Assembly (NCBI GenBank): GCA_013152205.1
Contig: JAADGV010000111.1
Location: 116,668 to 180,667 of the forward strand
DNA length: 64,000 nucleotides
Reading direction: 5' to 3'
Source of the DNA: Planctomycetota bacterium
GTDB taxonomy: Bacteria > Planctomycetota > Planctomycetia > Pirellulales > Lacipirellulaceae
Shown: piece after piece, positions 37,333 through 46,793 of the stretch
Layout of the letters: each line of letters opens with the position of its first letter
Position numbering within the stretch: the first letter of the stretch is position 1
Notes under the pieces: model-generated
Databases searched by the model: none
Seen by the model: the letters and a program-made list of their open reading frames with translations, nothing else
What the model was told of the DNA's origin: nothing
Program-made: the position numbers and the translations under genes

Positions 37333-37370
37333 AGGTGAAGCTCCGAAATGACTTGGTTGACCCAGGAAAA

Positions 37371-39602
37371 TTAGGCGGGGCCTGTTGCCCGAACGACTAC
37401 CCGGTTTGCCTTTGCTTCGACAACAACCAGTGGCGTGCCTCGATCTAGTGGTTCGCCTTCTGCAATAACGTCGATCAACTCGTGATCGATTTCTGCCTTG
37501 CCCGAAGGACGAAGGTCGGTGGCTGCGACGCCGCATGTCCCGATGAGATTCGAGTAGTTGGCCAATGCCTCTCGATCGTCGAGCACGGCGATTTCTTCGG
37601 CGGCGGGCGGGGCGAGTATCATTCGCCGAAACAAGGGCGCCTGAGGCAGATATCGCCGCGTAGCCACCACAAATGTCATGAACCCGACGCAAGCAATGGC
37701 TACGGTGCTAAGCGATCGGGCCAGTGCGTCCATGTCGGCTTCGCTATGAGGTCGCACGAAGGTTAGACTCGCCAAGACAACCGACGCAATGACCAACGCC
37801 CCGCCGCCCAGGCCAAAAATACCGAAGCCGGGGACAACAAAAATCTCCATCAAGATAAATGCTAAGCCCGTGATAAACAGAATAATTTCCAACCAACCTG
37901 CTGTGCCGTTGAGATACTGGCTCCAGAAAAATAGCAGCAGACCAAGCGTGCCGACAAAAGCCCCCACGCCCAAGCCCGGCGCCCGAAGTTCGAGATAGAT
38001 GCCTGCCAAGCCAACCATCAGCAGCAGCACAGAGAACCCTGGCGACGCTAAGGCTTCGATCAACTCCAAAGCCCAGTTGGGTTTTACGGTGGGCGGATCG
38101 GTTTCGAGGCCATAGGCCTGTTTGAGTTCGTCGAACGTTTCTACGGTTTTCCAGGCAATGCCCAACTCTTGGGCACGCATGCCATCGAACGGTAGCGGTT
38201 GATCTTTTTCGCCCCGTTGCCAAGCCTCGGCCTCAGGCTGTTCGGCTGCCTCCTCGGCTTCTTCAACACTCATCACGCGAATTTCGCCGGTGGTTTTGTT
38301 ACGATATTCGAATAATTCGACGCTAGGATCGATCATCGCCGCGAGTAGCGACCAGCGATGTGCGGTTTGAGGGGCCAGCGACTCCCGGAGAGACATTCTT
38401 GCCGCTTCGAGGTCTGCCGGTTGCAGAGGAGGTGCGCTAGCTCCGACATTAAGTTTCGCCGTGGAGTGCATTACCAGTTGGTTGCAGGCAAGCGCCACTA
38501 ATGCCGCTCCGCCTCGCGCTTCCACGGGCACGTAGGCCACAGTACGTACTGAGTTCGGATCGATTTGGACCACCGCATTGGCTATCCGCAAGCTCGCTTC
38601 CAAGTCGCCACCGGCGCTGTCGATACGCAGCCCAATCCAATTGACGTTCTGTTGTTCGACCGTTCGGCCTAGCAGGGTTTCAATTTGGCTGGCCAGTCGC
38701 GGAGTGATCTCGCCCTGGATGTCGAGGATCACCGGTTTCCAGTGGGCTGCCAGCGCGTTGTCTTCGACCAAGGATTGGGCGGGTACATCAAACGCTTGGG
38801 CAATGCCTTCGAGAGTTGACGCCAGATATTTGACAAAGCCAATCTGTCGCCCTTCGCGACCATCGAAATCTGCCATGGTGCCGGCTGGGACGAGTACCTT
38901 TTGGTCGACTATTTCGTGTTCCTGTGAAAACGATTCAAAATCAGCGCGGAGTACAAATTGGATACCGTCTTCGGTTTCAACCTGTAAGACTTCGACCGCA
39001 GGGTCGATCATGGCAACTGCCAAGGCGACCGGGATGGTGAGCCGCGTTTCGGCAATTTCTCGATAGGCGGCAATCACACTTTGGCGAATTGTTCCGTTGG
39101 CGGCTTCGTGGATACCGGCGTTGCCAAGCAGTGCCTCGGGAGCCATGACAATTTCTTCGCAGGCCAATGCCAGCAGTGTGCCGTGTCCTTGGACCGATTT
39201 CGGGAGAAAGGCAACCGTCCGAACTCCGTTCATTTGCCGACTGGTGAGAAAGTTGGCGAGGGCCAGTGCACGTTCAAAATGGCTGCCCTCGGTGGCGTCG
39301 AGTTCGCCAAGGGGAGGGTCGAGATGCAACACTAACAGCGGACGTCGGGCGTCTTGGTTCGCTCGTACTTCGGCAAGCAGCCGATCGCTAGTTCGCAGCA
39401 AGGTCGCTTGCAACGCTTGATCGGCGTTGCCTTTGAGCGGAAGATGCACTCGCACTAAGGCAGCAGGCACGCTTGGGGTTGCCGGTTGCTCCTCCTGCGA
39501 GGTCGCTGGTTGCGAGCCGATGCCAATCGCCAGAGCCAGCAAGACGAGGTAGGCCTTGGCCGTAGTTTTCGCGCGGTTGGCAAACGATCCGTGAAACGCC
39601 AT
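37371..39602 (-). CDS. Long NfeD-like protein with two ClpP-like domains, both lacking the catalytic Ser
   Basis: 743 aa. Signal peptide near 14-36, two tandem ClpP/crotonase-like domains (about 45-270 and 285-500), then NfeD membrane segments (SVLLLMVGLAGIYLELRAPG, GTLGLLLFFWSQYLNG, WLEIILFITGLAFILMEIFV, LVIASVVLASLTF) and a C-terminal OB fold ending VVVEAKANRVVVRATGPA. In serine NfeD proteases the sequence before the LALA helix is SAG; here it is GHG at 139-141 (VQGHGTLLALAC) and GGA at 364-366 (ARGGAALVALAC). Both units thus seem proteolytically dead and may act as scaffolds. Promoter-proximal gene of the NfeD/NfeD/FloA group. Confidence 0.88.
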   Translation of the reverse strand: MAFHGSFANRAKTTAKAYLVLLALAIGIGSQPATSQEEQPATPSVPAALVRVHLPLKGNADQALQATLLRTSDRLLAEVRANQDARRPLLVLHLDPPLGELDATEGSHFERALALANFLTSRQMNGVRTVAFLPKSVQGHGTLLALACEEIVMAPEALLGNAGIHEAANGTIRQSVIAAYREIAETRLTIPVALAVAMIDPAVEVLQVETEDGIQFVLRADFESFSQEHEIVDQKVLVPAGTMADFDGREGRQIGFVKYLASTLEGIAQAFDVPAQSLVEDNALAAHWKPVILDIQGEITPRLASQIETLLGRTVEQQNVNWIGLRIDSAGGDLEASLRIANAVVQIDPNSVRTVAYVPVEARGGAALVALACNQLVMHSTAKLNVGASAPPLQPADLEAARMSLRESLAPQTAHRWSLLAAMIDPSVELFEYRNKTTGEIRVMSVEEAEEAAEQPEAEAWQRGEKDQPLPFDGMRAQELGIAWKTVETFDELKQAYGLETDPPTVKPNWALELIEALASPGFSVLLLMVGLAGIYLELRAPGLGVGAFVGTLGLLLFFWSQYLNGTAGWLEIILFITGLAFILMEIFVVPGFGIFGLGGGALVIASVVLASLTFVRPHSEADMDALARSLSTVAIACVGFMTFVVATRRYLPQAPLFRRMILAPPAAEEIAVLDDREALANYSNLIGTCGVAATDLRPSGKAEIDHELIDVIAEGEPLDRGTPLVVVEAKANRVVVRATGPA

Positions 39603-39877
39603 GTTCGGCTCAGCGGTAAAGAAAAATAGAACCTAACGCGGCAAAGCCGCAGCTAGGCGAGTAATATTCGACAGGATAACAGGATAGACCAGATGCGCGA
39701 CATCTCGTCTATCACAAAAATGATTGAAAGAACGCTAATCTTCACTAATCAGCTTTTCGCCGAATAGCCGACAATCTTGTTCAAACGCTTCACAACTCTC
39801 GCGCCAACAAACTTGGGGCAGCTGCTATTTCTCTTTGCTATCTTTTTGATCCGCGAAAGTCCGCATAATCAGCGTTC

Positions 39878-39911
39878 TTCCGCGTTCCATTATTGCAGAT
39901 GGCTGAAATGT
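39878..39911 (+). repeat. 34-bp direct repeat, copy 1, within a repeat-rich gap
   Basis: TTCCGCGTTCCATTATTGCA followed by GATGGCTGAAATGT. It is matched at 29 of 34 positions by 41167-41200, on the other side of the 39.98-40.89 kb gene. The gap 39603-39977 otherwise holds scattered CGCTAATC/AATCAGC words and no gene. Confidence 0.6.
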
Positions 39912-39977
39912 AAAAATAGCTAACGCGACGCTGAATTATACGACACGCCCAGCCGGGGGCAAAGCAGGCCGTAAACG

Positions 39978-40889
39978 CTATTTTACTGCTTTCTCGTAGC
40001 GAGATTGAATAGCCACCTGTAAGCTGCCTTCGGCCGTGTATTGAGTATTGGTATCGAAGGCCTTCATTTTCAGCGGGCCAGAGAAGCTGGCTGCTATCGT
40101 GCGGCAGGTTGCTGTCTCGATGGTCATTTGGCCCTGGACATCAATCGTGGTCGGGGCATCGGAGCCCTCGACGATATTGAACTTCGTGTCGAACAGAGCA
40201 CAATTCTGGCCATCGATTTGACGAAGTTCTTTCAATTCCAATTCAAACCGTTGGACTTGGCCCAATTGGTCGCCAAACCCCATCAGCCGATTGGCAACTT
40301 CTTTGGGCAGTTGGAGTCGGTCTCCCAGCCGAATGGTGCGGCTGGTTAGAAAACGTGCCAACGGATTGGGGAGCCCCAAGGTTTGTATGCTGCTGAGAAC
40401 GATTTCGTATTGATCGCGCGGAGGGAGAACGCCGTCTGTGTCGGTGATGAATAGCTGCTGGCCGTTGCGAGTGACCAGATAGCTTTTTCCTTCGACGACT
40501 TGGGTTACTTCTGTCTTGGGGTCGGGGTCTACTGGAGACATGCTCCGGGAAAGTGGAAACGAAACCTTGGCGCGACGAACTCCACCTTGGGCGACCTCAA
40601 GAGCTTCGATCAGACGTTGTTGGCGACGGCGGATCGAGGTCGTGCTTTGGTTCGCAATCTGTCCGGATTGTACGATGGTCGAGTTGATCTCCAAGTCGAC
40701 GCTGACTTGCTGCAACACGCGGCTACCGACTTCGGTGGGCTGTTGAGAGAAACGAACCACTTGCGCAGAGCTACTTGGTTGCACAGACGGCACGTACCCC
40801 GCCGGTTGAACTGCGGGATCGGCAGCGACGGCTGAAAGCAAATTCATCGTGACAGAGGCAAAGGTGATGACCCGAATTGTCGAGAGCAT
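39978..40889 (-). CDS. Secreted hypothetical protein
   Basis: About 303 aa from ATG 40889. Signal peptide STIRVITFASVTMNLLSAVA then ADPAVQPAG. The mature part has alternating polar/hydrophobic strands (VVRFSQQPTEVGSRVLQQVS, EVTQVVEGKSYLVTRNGQQL, FELELKELRQIDGQNCALFD, TTIDVQGQMTIETATCRTIA), the pattern of an envelope beta-sheet protein. Two Cys (NCALF and TCRTI) could pair. No known family recognised. Flanked on both sides by related 34-bp direct repeats. Confidence 0.75.
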   Translation of the reverse strand: MLSTIRVITFASVTMNLLSAVAADPAVQPAGYVPSVQPSSSAQVVRFSQQPTEVGSRVLQQVSVDLEINSTIVQSGQIANQSTTSIRRRQQRLIEALEVAQGGVRRAKVSFPLSRSMSPVDPDPKTEVTQVVEGKSYLVTRNGQQLFITDTDGVLPPRDQYEIVLSSIQTLGLPNPLARFLTSRTIRLGDRLQLPKEVANRLMGFGDQLGQVQRFELELKELRQIDGQNCALFDTKFNIVEGSDAPTTIDVQGQMTIETATCRTIAASFSGPLKMKAFDTNTQYTAEGSLQVAIQSRYEKAVK

Positions 40890-40995
40890 GGCAACGATCC
40901 ACAAGAGGCGAGGGCGATCTGACCGAGGTGCAATGATCGCAGGCCGCCGATCCGGGTCAACCTCGATCGTGGCCCTTGCTCGAAAAGAAAAATTC

Positions 40996-41203
40996 GTAAC
41001 ACTTCAGCCGAGTGAAGCAGAATAGAACACAGATGAACGCTGATTTAGCAGATTGTCGCAGATAACAAGACGATTTTGGGAAACCGTCTGTCTGTTTCGA
41101 TCTTTAGCCCCTATGGCTTCAATAATCTTCTTTTTGTATCCGTGAAAATTTGTCTGATCTGTGTTCCTCCGCGTTCTATTACTTCAGATGGCTGAAGTGT
41201 TAC
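40996..41203. repeat. Imperfect palindrome about 200 bp
   Basis: AACACTTCAGCCGAGTGAAG at the left (from 41000) faces CTTCAGATGGCTGAAGTGTT at the right (to about 41202). ACACAGATGAACGCTGAT on the left has a counterpart TGATCTGTGTTCCTCCGCG on the right. The right arm contains copy 2 of the 34-bp repeat (41167-41200). The gap 40905-41211 contains nothing else. Confidence 0.7.
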
Positions 41204-41211
41204 CAAAATTC

Positions 41212-42081
41212 TTACCCGTTTATCATGGTATCCAGTGCTGCTAGCGCGACTGCCCAGCGGGTGTTGCCTGTGGCGTAGGTGTCCCACCATTGGTGCAACT
41301 GGTCGGCCTTGTCGGTTGGCAGGTGCCAACATGTGAGTGCTTCGCTGAGCGTCTCGGGCGACAACGTCGTGAGTTCGACGGTTTCTGCCGCAGACAGAAT
41401 CAGGGGGACGGTGGCTAGCTGAGCTACCTGGGGTAATCGTGGCCCAGCAATCAAGTCGCTATAGCAGGGCAGATCGAGGTTGAGTTGTGCTAGCAACCAA
41501 CCCAGTCGGAGCGTTTCGGGCAGCGTGGCATGGGGATTGGCCAAGACCGCCTCGAAGGTCACTCGGTTGTTTCGCAGATGCGGTCGGCCATGGCCACCTA
41601 CGATGGGGGCGACCAGTACGATTTCACATTCCGAAGCCAGAAACGATTGCTCCGTCAGCCGTGCCACCTGGCGCATGAGGCCGGGGCCACGGGCGTCCCA
41701 TTGCTCTCGTAGCGGTCGCCCACGTACCACCAAATCGTCCACCAGGGCAGGGGATTGGCGCAGCAGGGCGGTTTCAAGATCAGCAACACAACCGGCGAGT
41801 CGCGAAATCGATGCATCGCCTAACGAGCCGGCCCCGACTATCCGTGTGGCGGTTACCTCGATCAGATCACGGTTGTTTTCGTACTCCGCTGCTAAGCTGA
41901 CTAGCAGCGACAAGGTTTTTTCCACCGGTAGCCCACAGGCGTTTAGCTCGCGCAGCAAACCGTCGGCTGCCGGTTGGAGGTTCGTTGCGAGTGCTTGGTC
42001 GGCAACCGAAAAACCTTCGCTGAGGCAAGCAGCCGCATGTAGGCAAGTGGCCGAGAAACTGGCTTTCCAGCGTAGTTGCAT
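41212..42081 (-). CDS. Hypothetical protein, cytoplasmic, helical
   Basis: 289 aa, not recognised. No signal peptide; helical Leu/Ala-rich text throughout (ATNLQPAADGLLRELNACGL, ETLRLGWLLAQLNLDLPCYS, RLPQVAQLATVPLILSAAET) and a Trp-rich end (QLHQWWDTYATGNTRWAVAL). A Cys/His cluster near the start (CLHAAACLSEGFS) is notable but does not match a zinc motif. ATG at 42081. Upstream 42082-42399 holds no further gene, only a short region with TTCCCTCGCTCGCGCGTCGG, a word type common in these gaps. Confidence 0.65.
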   Translation of the reverse strand: MQLRWKASFSATCLHAAACLSEGFSVADQALATNLQPAADGLLRELNACGLPVEKTLSLLVSLAAEYENNRDLIEVTATRIVGAGSLGDASISRLAGCVADLETALLRQSPALVDDLVVRGRPLREQWDARGPGLMRQVARLTEQSFLASECEIVLVAPIVGGHGRPHLRNNRVTFEAVLANPHATLPETLRLGWLLAQLNLDLPCYSDLIAGPRLPQVAQLATVPLILSAAETVELTTLSPETLSEALTCWHLPTDKADQLHQWWDTYATGNTRWAVALAALDTMING

Positions 42082-42399
42082 CAGAAGAAGATTCCTTTGT
42101 TGGGTAGGTTCCCTCGCTCGCGCGTCGGGCCAGTGGTCCGTCAGACCTACTTATCGAGAGGTTAGCTTGGGTGCCACTGTCCATTCAGAATTGACAGAGC
42201 ACATAAGTATGGCAAGCATCGTGCGCGCATTGCTAGCGGTAAGTCAACCGTCGATGGCACAAAAGCCGGGCTAGGTGCATTGCGAGCTGCTTGCTATGAT
42301 CCCCGCCCTTCGTAGGCTGTCAAATGCCTGCCTCCCCGTTTGTCTTGCTCTGAGCCACTTCTGTGTGCTTTGCGTGAGTCCACACACGAGAGCCCTGCC

Positions 42400-43422
42400 A
42401 TGTATCGACCCTTCGCACGCTGCCAAGCTGTCGCCTTTGTTGCCACGATTTTATTGGTGGTCGAAACTTCACCTGCCGTGGGTCAACAAGCGCCTGTCGG
42501 TCAGCCGCCAGCTGCTTACCCAGCCAATCCTGTAGCAGCTCCGGGTGTTTTGCCAGCGCAAGTTGGCCAAACTCCCGCCCAGCTAGGCCAGCCCCAGCAA
42601 ACCACCGCTCCGGTCAACCGGATGGGCCCTCCGTTCCAACTCACCCCGGTCGAAAAGCAATTTGTCGATCAGATTCTTCTCATGTGGGAAACCGAGAGCG
42701 CCAAGATCAACACCTTCGACTGTGCGTTTGAGCGTTGGGAGTACGATCCGGTTTTCGGGCCAGGCAATAATATTCCGATGATCAAGAGCATGGGGCAACT
42801 CACCTATTCGAAGCCCGACAAAGGTAGCTTCAAGATTGACGACATCCGTCGTTGGACGAAAAAAGATGCCGCCCAAGAAACTTGGGAACCGGGCGATTGG
42901 GCTGCGCAGAAGCATGAAGTTGGCGAGCATTGGGTATGCGATGGCAAAGCAGTTTACGAATACAACCACGGCAAAAAACAACTCGTGGTGATCCCGTTGC
43001 CGCCAGAGATGCGTGGCAAAGCTATTGTGGATGGGCCCCTGCCCTTTTTGTTCGGGGCCGAGGCTGCCAAACTCAACAATCGCTACTGGATTCGCAGCAA
43101 GCAAGGTGCGGCCGACACTATTTGGCTCGAAGCGTATCCTCGCCATCAAGCCGACGCGGCAAACTATCACCACGTCGATATCATGCTAGAACGCAAAACG
43201 ATGTTGCCCACCGCTTTGCAAGTTCACATGCCCAACGGCCAAAGTCGAGCCGTCTACATGTTCAAAAAGCCGACGGTCAACGGCACACTCAACAAGCTGT
43301 TCGGAAATATTTTTAGCGCACCGCGCACGCCGTTCGGTTGGAAACGGGTTGTACAGGAGATACCCGCCGGTGCCCAAGTCGCACCGCAAGCCGCCCAGCC
43401 GAAAGAAACAAAGCAGAGATAA
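42400..43422 (+). CDS. TIGR03009-family secreted protein
   Basis: 340 aa from ATG 42400. Signal peptide CQAVAFVATILLVVETSPAV then a low-complexity Gln/Pro/Ala segment (GQQAPVGQPPAAYPANPVAA). The main domain carries planctomycete-specific TIGR03009 features: VEKQFVDQILLMWETESAKI, FDCAFERWEYDPVFGP, KSMGQLTYSKPDKGSFKIDD, EHWVCDGKAVYEYNHGKKQL and PLPFLFGAEAAKLNNRYWIR. The fold resembles LolA/LolB-like lipoprotein carriers, which is inference. Function unknown. ATG at 42340 gives an implausible polar lead. Confidence 0.85.
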   Translation: MYRPFARCQAVAFVATILLVVETSPAVGQQAPVGQPPAAYPANPVAAPGVLPAQVGQTPAQLGQPQQTTAPVNRMGPPFQLTPVEKQFVDQILLMWETESAKINTFDCAFERWEYDPVFGPGNNIPMIKSMGQLTYSKPDKGSFKIDDIRRWTKKDAAQETWEPGDWAAQKHEVGEHWVCDGKAVYEYNHGKKQLVVIPLPPEMRGKAIVDGPLPFLFGAEAAKLNNRYWIRSKQGAADTIWLEAYPRHQADAANYHHVDIMLERKTMLPTALQVHMPNGQSRAVYMFKKPTVNGTLNKLFGNIFSAPRTPFGWKRVVQEIPAGAQVAPQAAQPKETKQR

Positions 43423-43436
43423 CTTAAAAAGAGTTG

Positions 43437-43561
43437 AACCACGAATGATGCGAATCTACACGAATAAGTCAGGATTTTTCTCCAAATGCCTTTCCCAAAA
43501 TACGTCTGAATTGGGTTGATCTTAGGCTCGACCTAGTCCTAATATTCGTATGATTCGTGGT
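43437..43561. repeat. Inverted repeat after the TIGR03009 gene
   Basis: AACCACGAATGATGCGAAT (43437-43455) faces TATTCGTATGATTCGTGGTT (43542-43561), with two mismatches. It lies between convergent genes and may help end transcription. Confidence 0.7.
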
Positions 43562-43583
43562 TGGCTGTTTTCAGTTTGAAAAG

Positions 43584-44780
43584 TTATTTGTTGTTCAGTA
43601 ATTTCTGATAAACATTGGCGACGCCGGTGGCCATGGCGCGGGTTGAAAAATGCTTGCTGTGACGCAGCTTTGCACTCTCGCTAAGGGTGGCGTAGTCGAG
43701 ACTCTTTCCGGCCATGATTTCTTCGATCGCCAGCGTTAGTTGACTGACGCTGGCCGGTTCGACGAGTAGGCCATCTTGGCGGTGGCGAATGGCCTCGGGC
43801 ACCCCTTCGACATGGCTGGCGACGACCGGCACGCCAGCCGCCATTGCTTCGAGCACCACCATCGGCAGCCCTTCGCCAAAGAGGCTGGGTAAAATGAATA
43901 GGTCGATCTGCTCCAGCTCAGCAGGAACATCGTCGACAAACCCGGTCCATGTGATGGCCCCGCTGATGCCGAGCCGCTCGGCAAGCTGCTTGACTTCGTG
44001 TTCGTATTCTGGGGTTTCAAACGGTCCAACAGCGCGAAGATGCACATCAGCGCCTTGCGAGCAAAGTGCAGCCAGAGTTTCCAGCAGCACCTCGACCCCT
44101 TTGCGCGGGCGAAACAAGGCGGCCATTCCCAACGTCCATGTCCCGGATGGTTGCTCACGTTGGCCAACATCTAAAGCCGGCACGCCGTTCGCCACATAGG
44201 TGACACGCTCAGCTGCGAATCCTTGGTCTCGCATCAGTTGTTCCAAACTGGGCGAGACAGTAATCAAGTGGGCTGCGTTGCGGAGGCTCCAGCCTTCGAG
44301 CTTGGCATTGATAAAGTTTCGCACCCGACGGGTCGAATCACGGGCGGTCGGGCTATGCACATGGTACACCAACGGCACGCCAGCCCGCTTCGCGGCCATG
44401 CTGCCCATCAACACCGACCGCGGCGTGTGAGCGTGGACAATCGCGTAATTTTCATCACGAATCAAGTCGGCCAATTGGTCGACGCAGTCGAGATCGAACC
44501 GCCACCGCATGGGCACATGAAACAAGGCCGCATCCTGGGCATGTCGGGCAGTGGGAAATCGATCTGCCTTTAAGCAGGCAAACCCCACTTCGTAACCAAG
44601 CGATGGCAACTCTAGGGCGAGCAGGTCTTGAACACGTTCAGCGCCAGAATAATGTTCGCCATTGATAACGTGCAGCACCCGCTGGGTGGCTATAGCCGCT
44701 GGCGCCTCAGCGCCAGTCGTTGGCAACACCAGCGGAATCGTAGCGGGTGTTTGCGTAAGGTTAGAAATGATTTCAGACAT
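43584..44780 (-). CDS. Family 4 glycosyltransferase (group 1)
   Basis: 398 aa, GT-B fold. N-terminal half with VLHVINGEHYSGAERVQDLL, VHAHTPRSVLMGSMAAKRAG and LVYHVHSPTARDSTRRVRNF; C-terminal donor half with LGMAALFRPRKGVEVLLETL, ITWTGFVDDVPAELEQIDLF and the EX7E-type ILPSLFGEGLPMVVLEAMAA followed by GVPVVASHVEGVPEAI. It transfers a sugar from a nucleotide or lipid donor, probably for exopolysaccharide or LPS, but no other sugar genes are adjacent, so the acceptor is unknown. Solitary gene with terminator upstream. Confidence 0.92.
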   Translation of the reverse strand: MSEIISNLTQTPATIPLVLPTTGAEAPAAIATQRVLHVINGEHYSGAERVQDLLALELPSLGYEVGFACLKADRFPTARHAQDAALFHVPMRWRFDLDCVDQLADLIRDENYAIVHAHTPRSVLMGSMAAKRAGVPLVYHVHSPTARDSTRRVRNFINAKLEGWSLRNAAHLITVSPSLEQLMRDQGFAAERVTYVANGVPALDVGQREQPSGTWTLGMAALFRPRKGVEVLLETLAALCSQGADVHLRAVGPFETPEYEHEVKQLAERLGISGAITWTGFVDDVPAELEQIDLFILPSLFGEGLPMVVLEAMAAGVPVVASHVEGVPEAIRHRQDGLLVEPASVSQLTLAIEEIMAGKSLDYATLSESAKLRHSKHFSTRAMATGVANVYQKLLNNK

Positions 44781-44822
44781 CAGGCTTCTCTGCTACGCAG
44801 AAATAAGTTCGAGAGTGCATTA

Positions 44823-44850
44823 CAAAGCCGAAGGTTTGCAATCCCTCGGC
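44823..44850 (-). terminator. Terminator upstream of the glycosyltransferase gene
   Basis: On the minus strand GCCGAGGG pairs with CCTTCGGC around ATTGCAAA and is followed by TTTGT. The loop type is the same as that of the rpsI terminator. Confidence 0.6.
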
Positions 44851-45042
44851 CTGAGCGTGCTTTGTGATTTTCGCAAGCCATTCAAAGAACTTTACCCTGC
44901 GCCGCTAAGAAGTCGCCTTCGGCACGTCTGAGACGTCTGCGATATCCGCAAATCGAACCGGTTACGAGGGTAGTACCAATCGTGCCACATGGTCAGCGAA
45001 TGGGCGCTTGAAAGTTGCCCTGGAGCATTTCCTATAAAAGCA

Positions 45043-45118
45043 TAGCCACAGAGCACACCGAGGTCTCAGAGGAAATACTGAAGCGAGTAACCTTATCTCG
45101 GTGTTCTCTGTGTTATTA
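45043..45118. repeat. Palindrome related to the core of copy F
   Basis: AGCCACAGAGCACACCGAGG (from 45044) faces CTCGGTGTTCTCTGTGTTA (to about 45116). The same arms are perfect at 26162-26235. The surrounding gap 44781-45361 has no gene. Confidence 0.7.
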
Positions 45119-45223
45119 GCAATTCAAATTTACACAACGGGCAAAAATTCCTGGACGATTCGGCCATTAAAAATAGGACTCTCGCAAAGGCGCTAAGACG
45201 CAAAGGAAACAAGAAAAAGGAAA

Positions 45224-45304
45224 GGATTGTCTCGCAGAGACGCTGAGACAGCGGAGAAAACCGCAGCACCATAGCTCTGCCGTCTCAGCGTCTCTGCGAG
45301 ATCC
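45224..45304. repeat. Inverted repeat with long perfect stem
   Basis: CTCGCAGAGACGCTGAGAC (45231-45249) has its perfect complement GTCTCAGCGTCTCTGCGAG (45282-45300). Wider flanks GGATTGT/ATCC extend the pairing. The TCGCAAAGGCGCTAAGACGC word at 45182 is a partial echo of the same sequence. It lies just downstream of the DUF1501 gene stop on the minus strand and may terminate it. Confidence 0.75.
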
Positions 45305-45361
45305 AATTTCTTTACGGAGCCGCGCTGGGAACTCTGTGGCTACACACTTGAAGGAACTGCC

Positions 45362-46630
45362 CTAAGCAAGCAGGTCGTTGATGACTTTGCCGCCGCCGGC
45401 GATTTTCATTGGTCGACCGTTGGTTGCCTTGAAGGCTTTGTCGAGTGAGATTCCCATGGCGGTGCAGATGGTGGCCATTAGGTCTTCCGAACTGTACGGG
45501 GTGGAAGTTACCTGGGTACCCTCTTCGTCGGTTTCGCCAATCACCCGTCCGCCTGCGATGCCGCCGCCACCAGCGACAATACTCCAGCTTCGAGCCCAAT
45601 GGTCGCGGCCTGCGTTGCCGTTGATTCGCGGGGTACGTCCAAACTCACCCATCCACAGCACAATGGTGTTTTCCAATAGACCACGACTGGCAAGGTCTTC
45701 GACCAACGCACTCATGGCCTGGTCGACTTCCGGCAGCTTTTGCTGAAGCCCCGTGAAACAATTTTGGTGCAGATCCCAGCCGCCCAGGTTCACTTCGACA
45801 AACGGAACGCCGGTTTCCACAAGTCGCCGTGCCATCAAACAGCCACGGCCAAAGTTGGTGTCGCCGTAACTTTCGCGAAATTGTTCCGGCTCGCTTTCAA
45901 CCTTAAACGCCTCCATCTGGCTGCTGGTGAGCAGCGACAGTGTGCTGTCGAGTACCTTGGCATGTTCGGCAGGCGAGGGGCCGCGGTTCTCTCGCACAAA
46001 ACGCCGTTCGAGCAACCCTAGCAGCTTCATCCGATCCATCATCCGTGCTTCTTCGACATTGGCTTTGACATTTCGCACACGGCCGTTGGAGTCGACTTGA
46101 AACGGCGCGTAAGCCATTCCCAGGAAGCCGGGGCCTTCGCTTGCGCCGCCAATCGAGACGAAAGGCGGGATTTCTAAATCGCGCAGGTCATCGGCCAATT
46201 CGTGCGCGACCACCGAACCGTAGCTCGGGTGCTGAACATTCGGGTTGGGCACAAAACCGGTGTGCATGTAGTAGCGGCCCCGCTCGTGATCCGCTTCGCG
46301 AGTACTCATCGAACGTACGATGGAGAGCCGATGCATTTGCTTTGCAACCTTGGGCAATAGCTCGGTGATTTGCCCGTCGCCCGTGGTGCTGATCGGTTTG
46401 AAGTTGCCGCCGGTTGGTGTGCCAGGCTTCATGTCCCAAATGTCGATCGAGGGCGGACCGCCCCCCATCCACAGCAAGATGCACGACTTGTGGTTGCTCT
46501 TGAGCTTTGTTGCCTGAGCCGCCAACGCACGGGTGAGCGTAAACGCGGGCGATACCAACGCCGTTGCGCCGGCCAAGTGGCCAAGGAAGTGACGCCGATT
46601 CATGCCACGGGGAGTTGAGAAATAAGTCAT
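45362..46630 (-). CDS. DUF1501 Tat-exported protein, second copy
   Basis: 422 aa. Tat signal MNRRHFLGHLAGATALVSPA with Arg12-Arg13. DUF1501 blocks match those of the 14.4 kb gene: CILLWMGGGPPSIDIWDMKP, DHERGRYYMHTGFVPNPNVQ, PFVEVNLGGWDLHQNCF, VLWMGEFGRTPRINGNAGRD and HWARSWSIVAGGGGIAGGRV. It is downstream of its DUF1549 partner with 163 bp between them. Substrate unknown. Confidence 0.9.
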   Translation of the reverse strand: MTYFSTPRGMNRRHFLGHLAGATALVSPAFTLTRALAAQATKLKSNHKSCILLWMGGGPPSIDIWDMKPGTPTGGNFKPISTTGDGQITELLPKVAKQMHRLSIVRSMSTREADHERGRYYMHTGFVPNPNVQHPSYGSVVAHELADDLRDLEIPPFVSIGGASEGPGFLGMAYAPFQVDSNGRVRNVKANVEEARMMDRMKLLGLLERRFVRENRGPSPAEHAKVLDSTLSLLTSSQMEAFKVESEPEQFRESYGDTNFGRGCLMARRLVETGVPFVEVNLGGWDLHQNCFTGLQQKLPEVDQAMSALVEDLASRGLLENTIVLWMGEFGRTPRINGNAGRDHWARSWSIVAGGGGIAGGRVIGETDEEGTQVTSTPYSSEDLMATICTAMGISLDKAFKATNGRPMKIAGGGKVINDLLA

Positions 46631-46793
46631 CGCAGTTCACTCGATAGCTGTTGGTGTAAGCGTTCTATGAATGGCCGTGAACAGTTGCCTTTTATTTGCT
46701 CTTAGAGCGTATCTGATTTTTCTATTGCGTTATTTCGTCGGTTTCATCCGAGATTTACGCCGCCACAAACGCTACATGTATGTCCGACACGGA

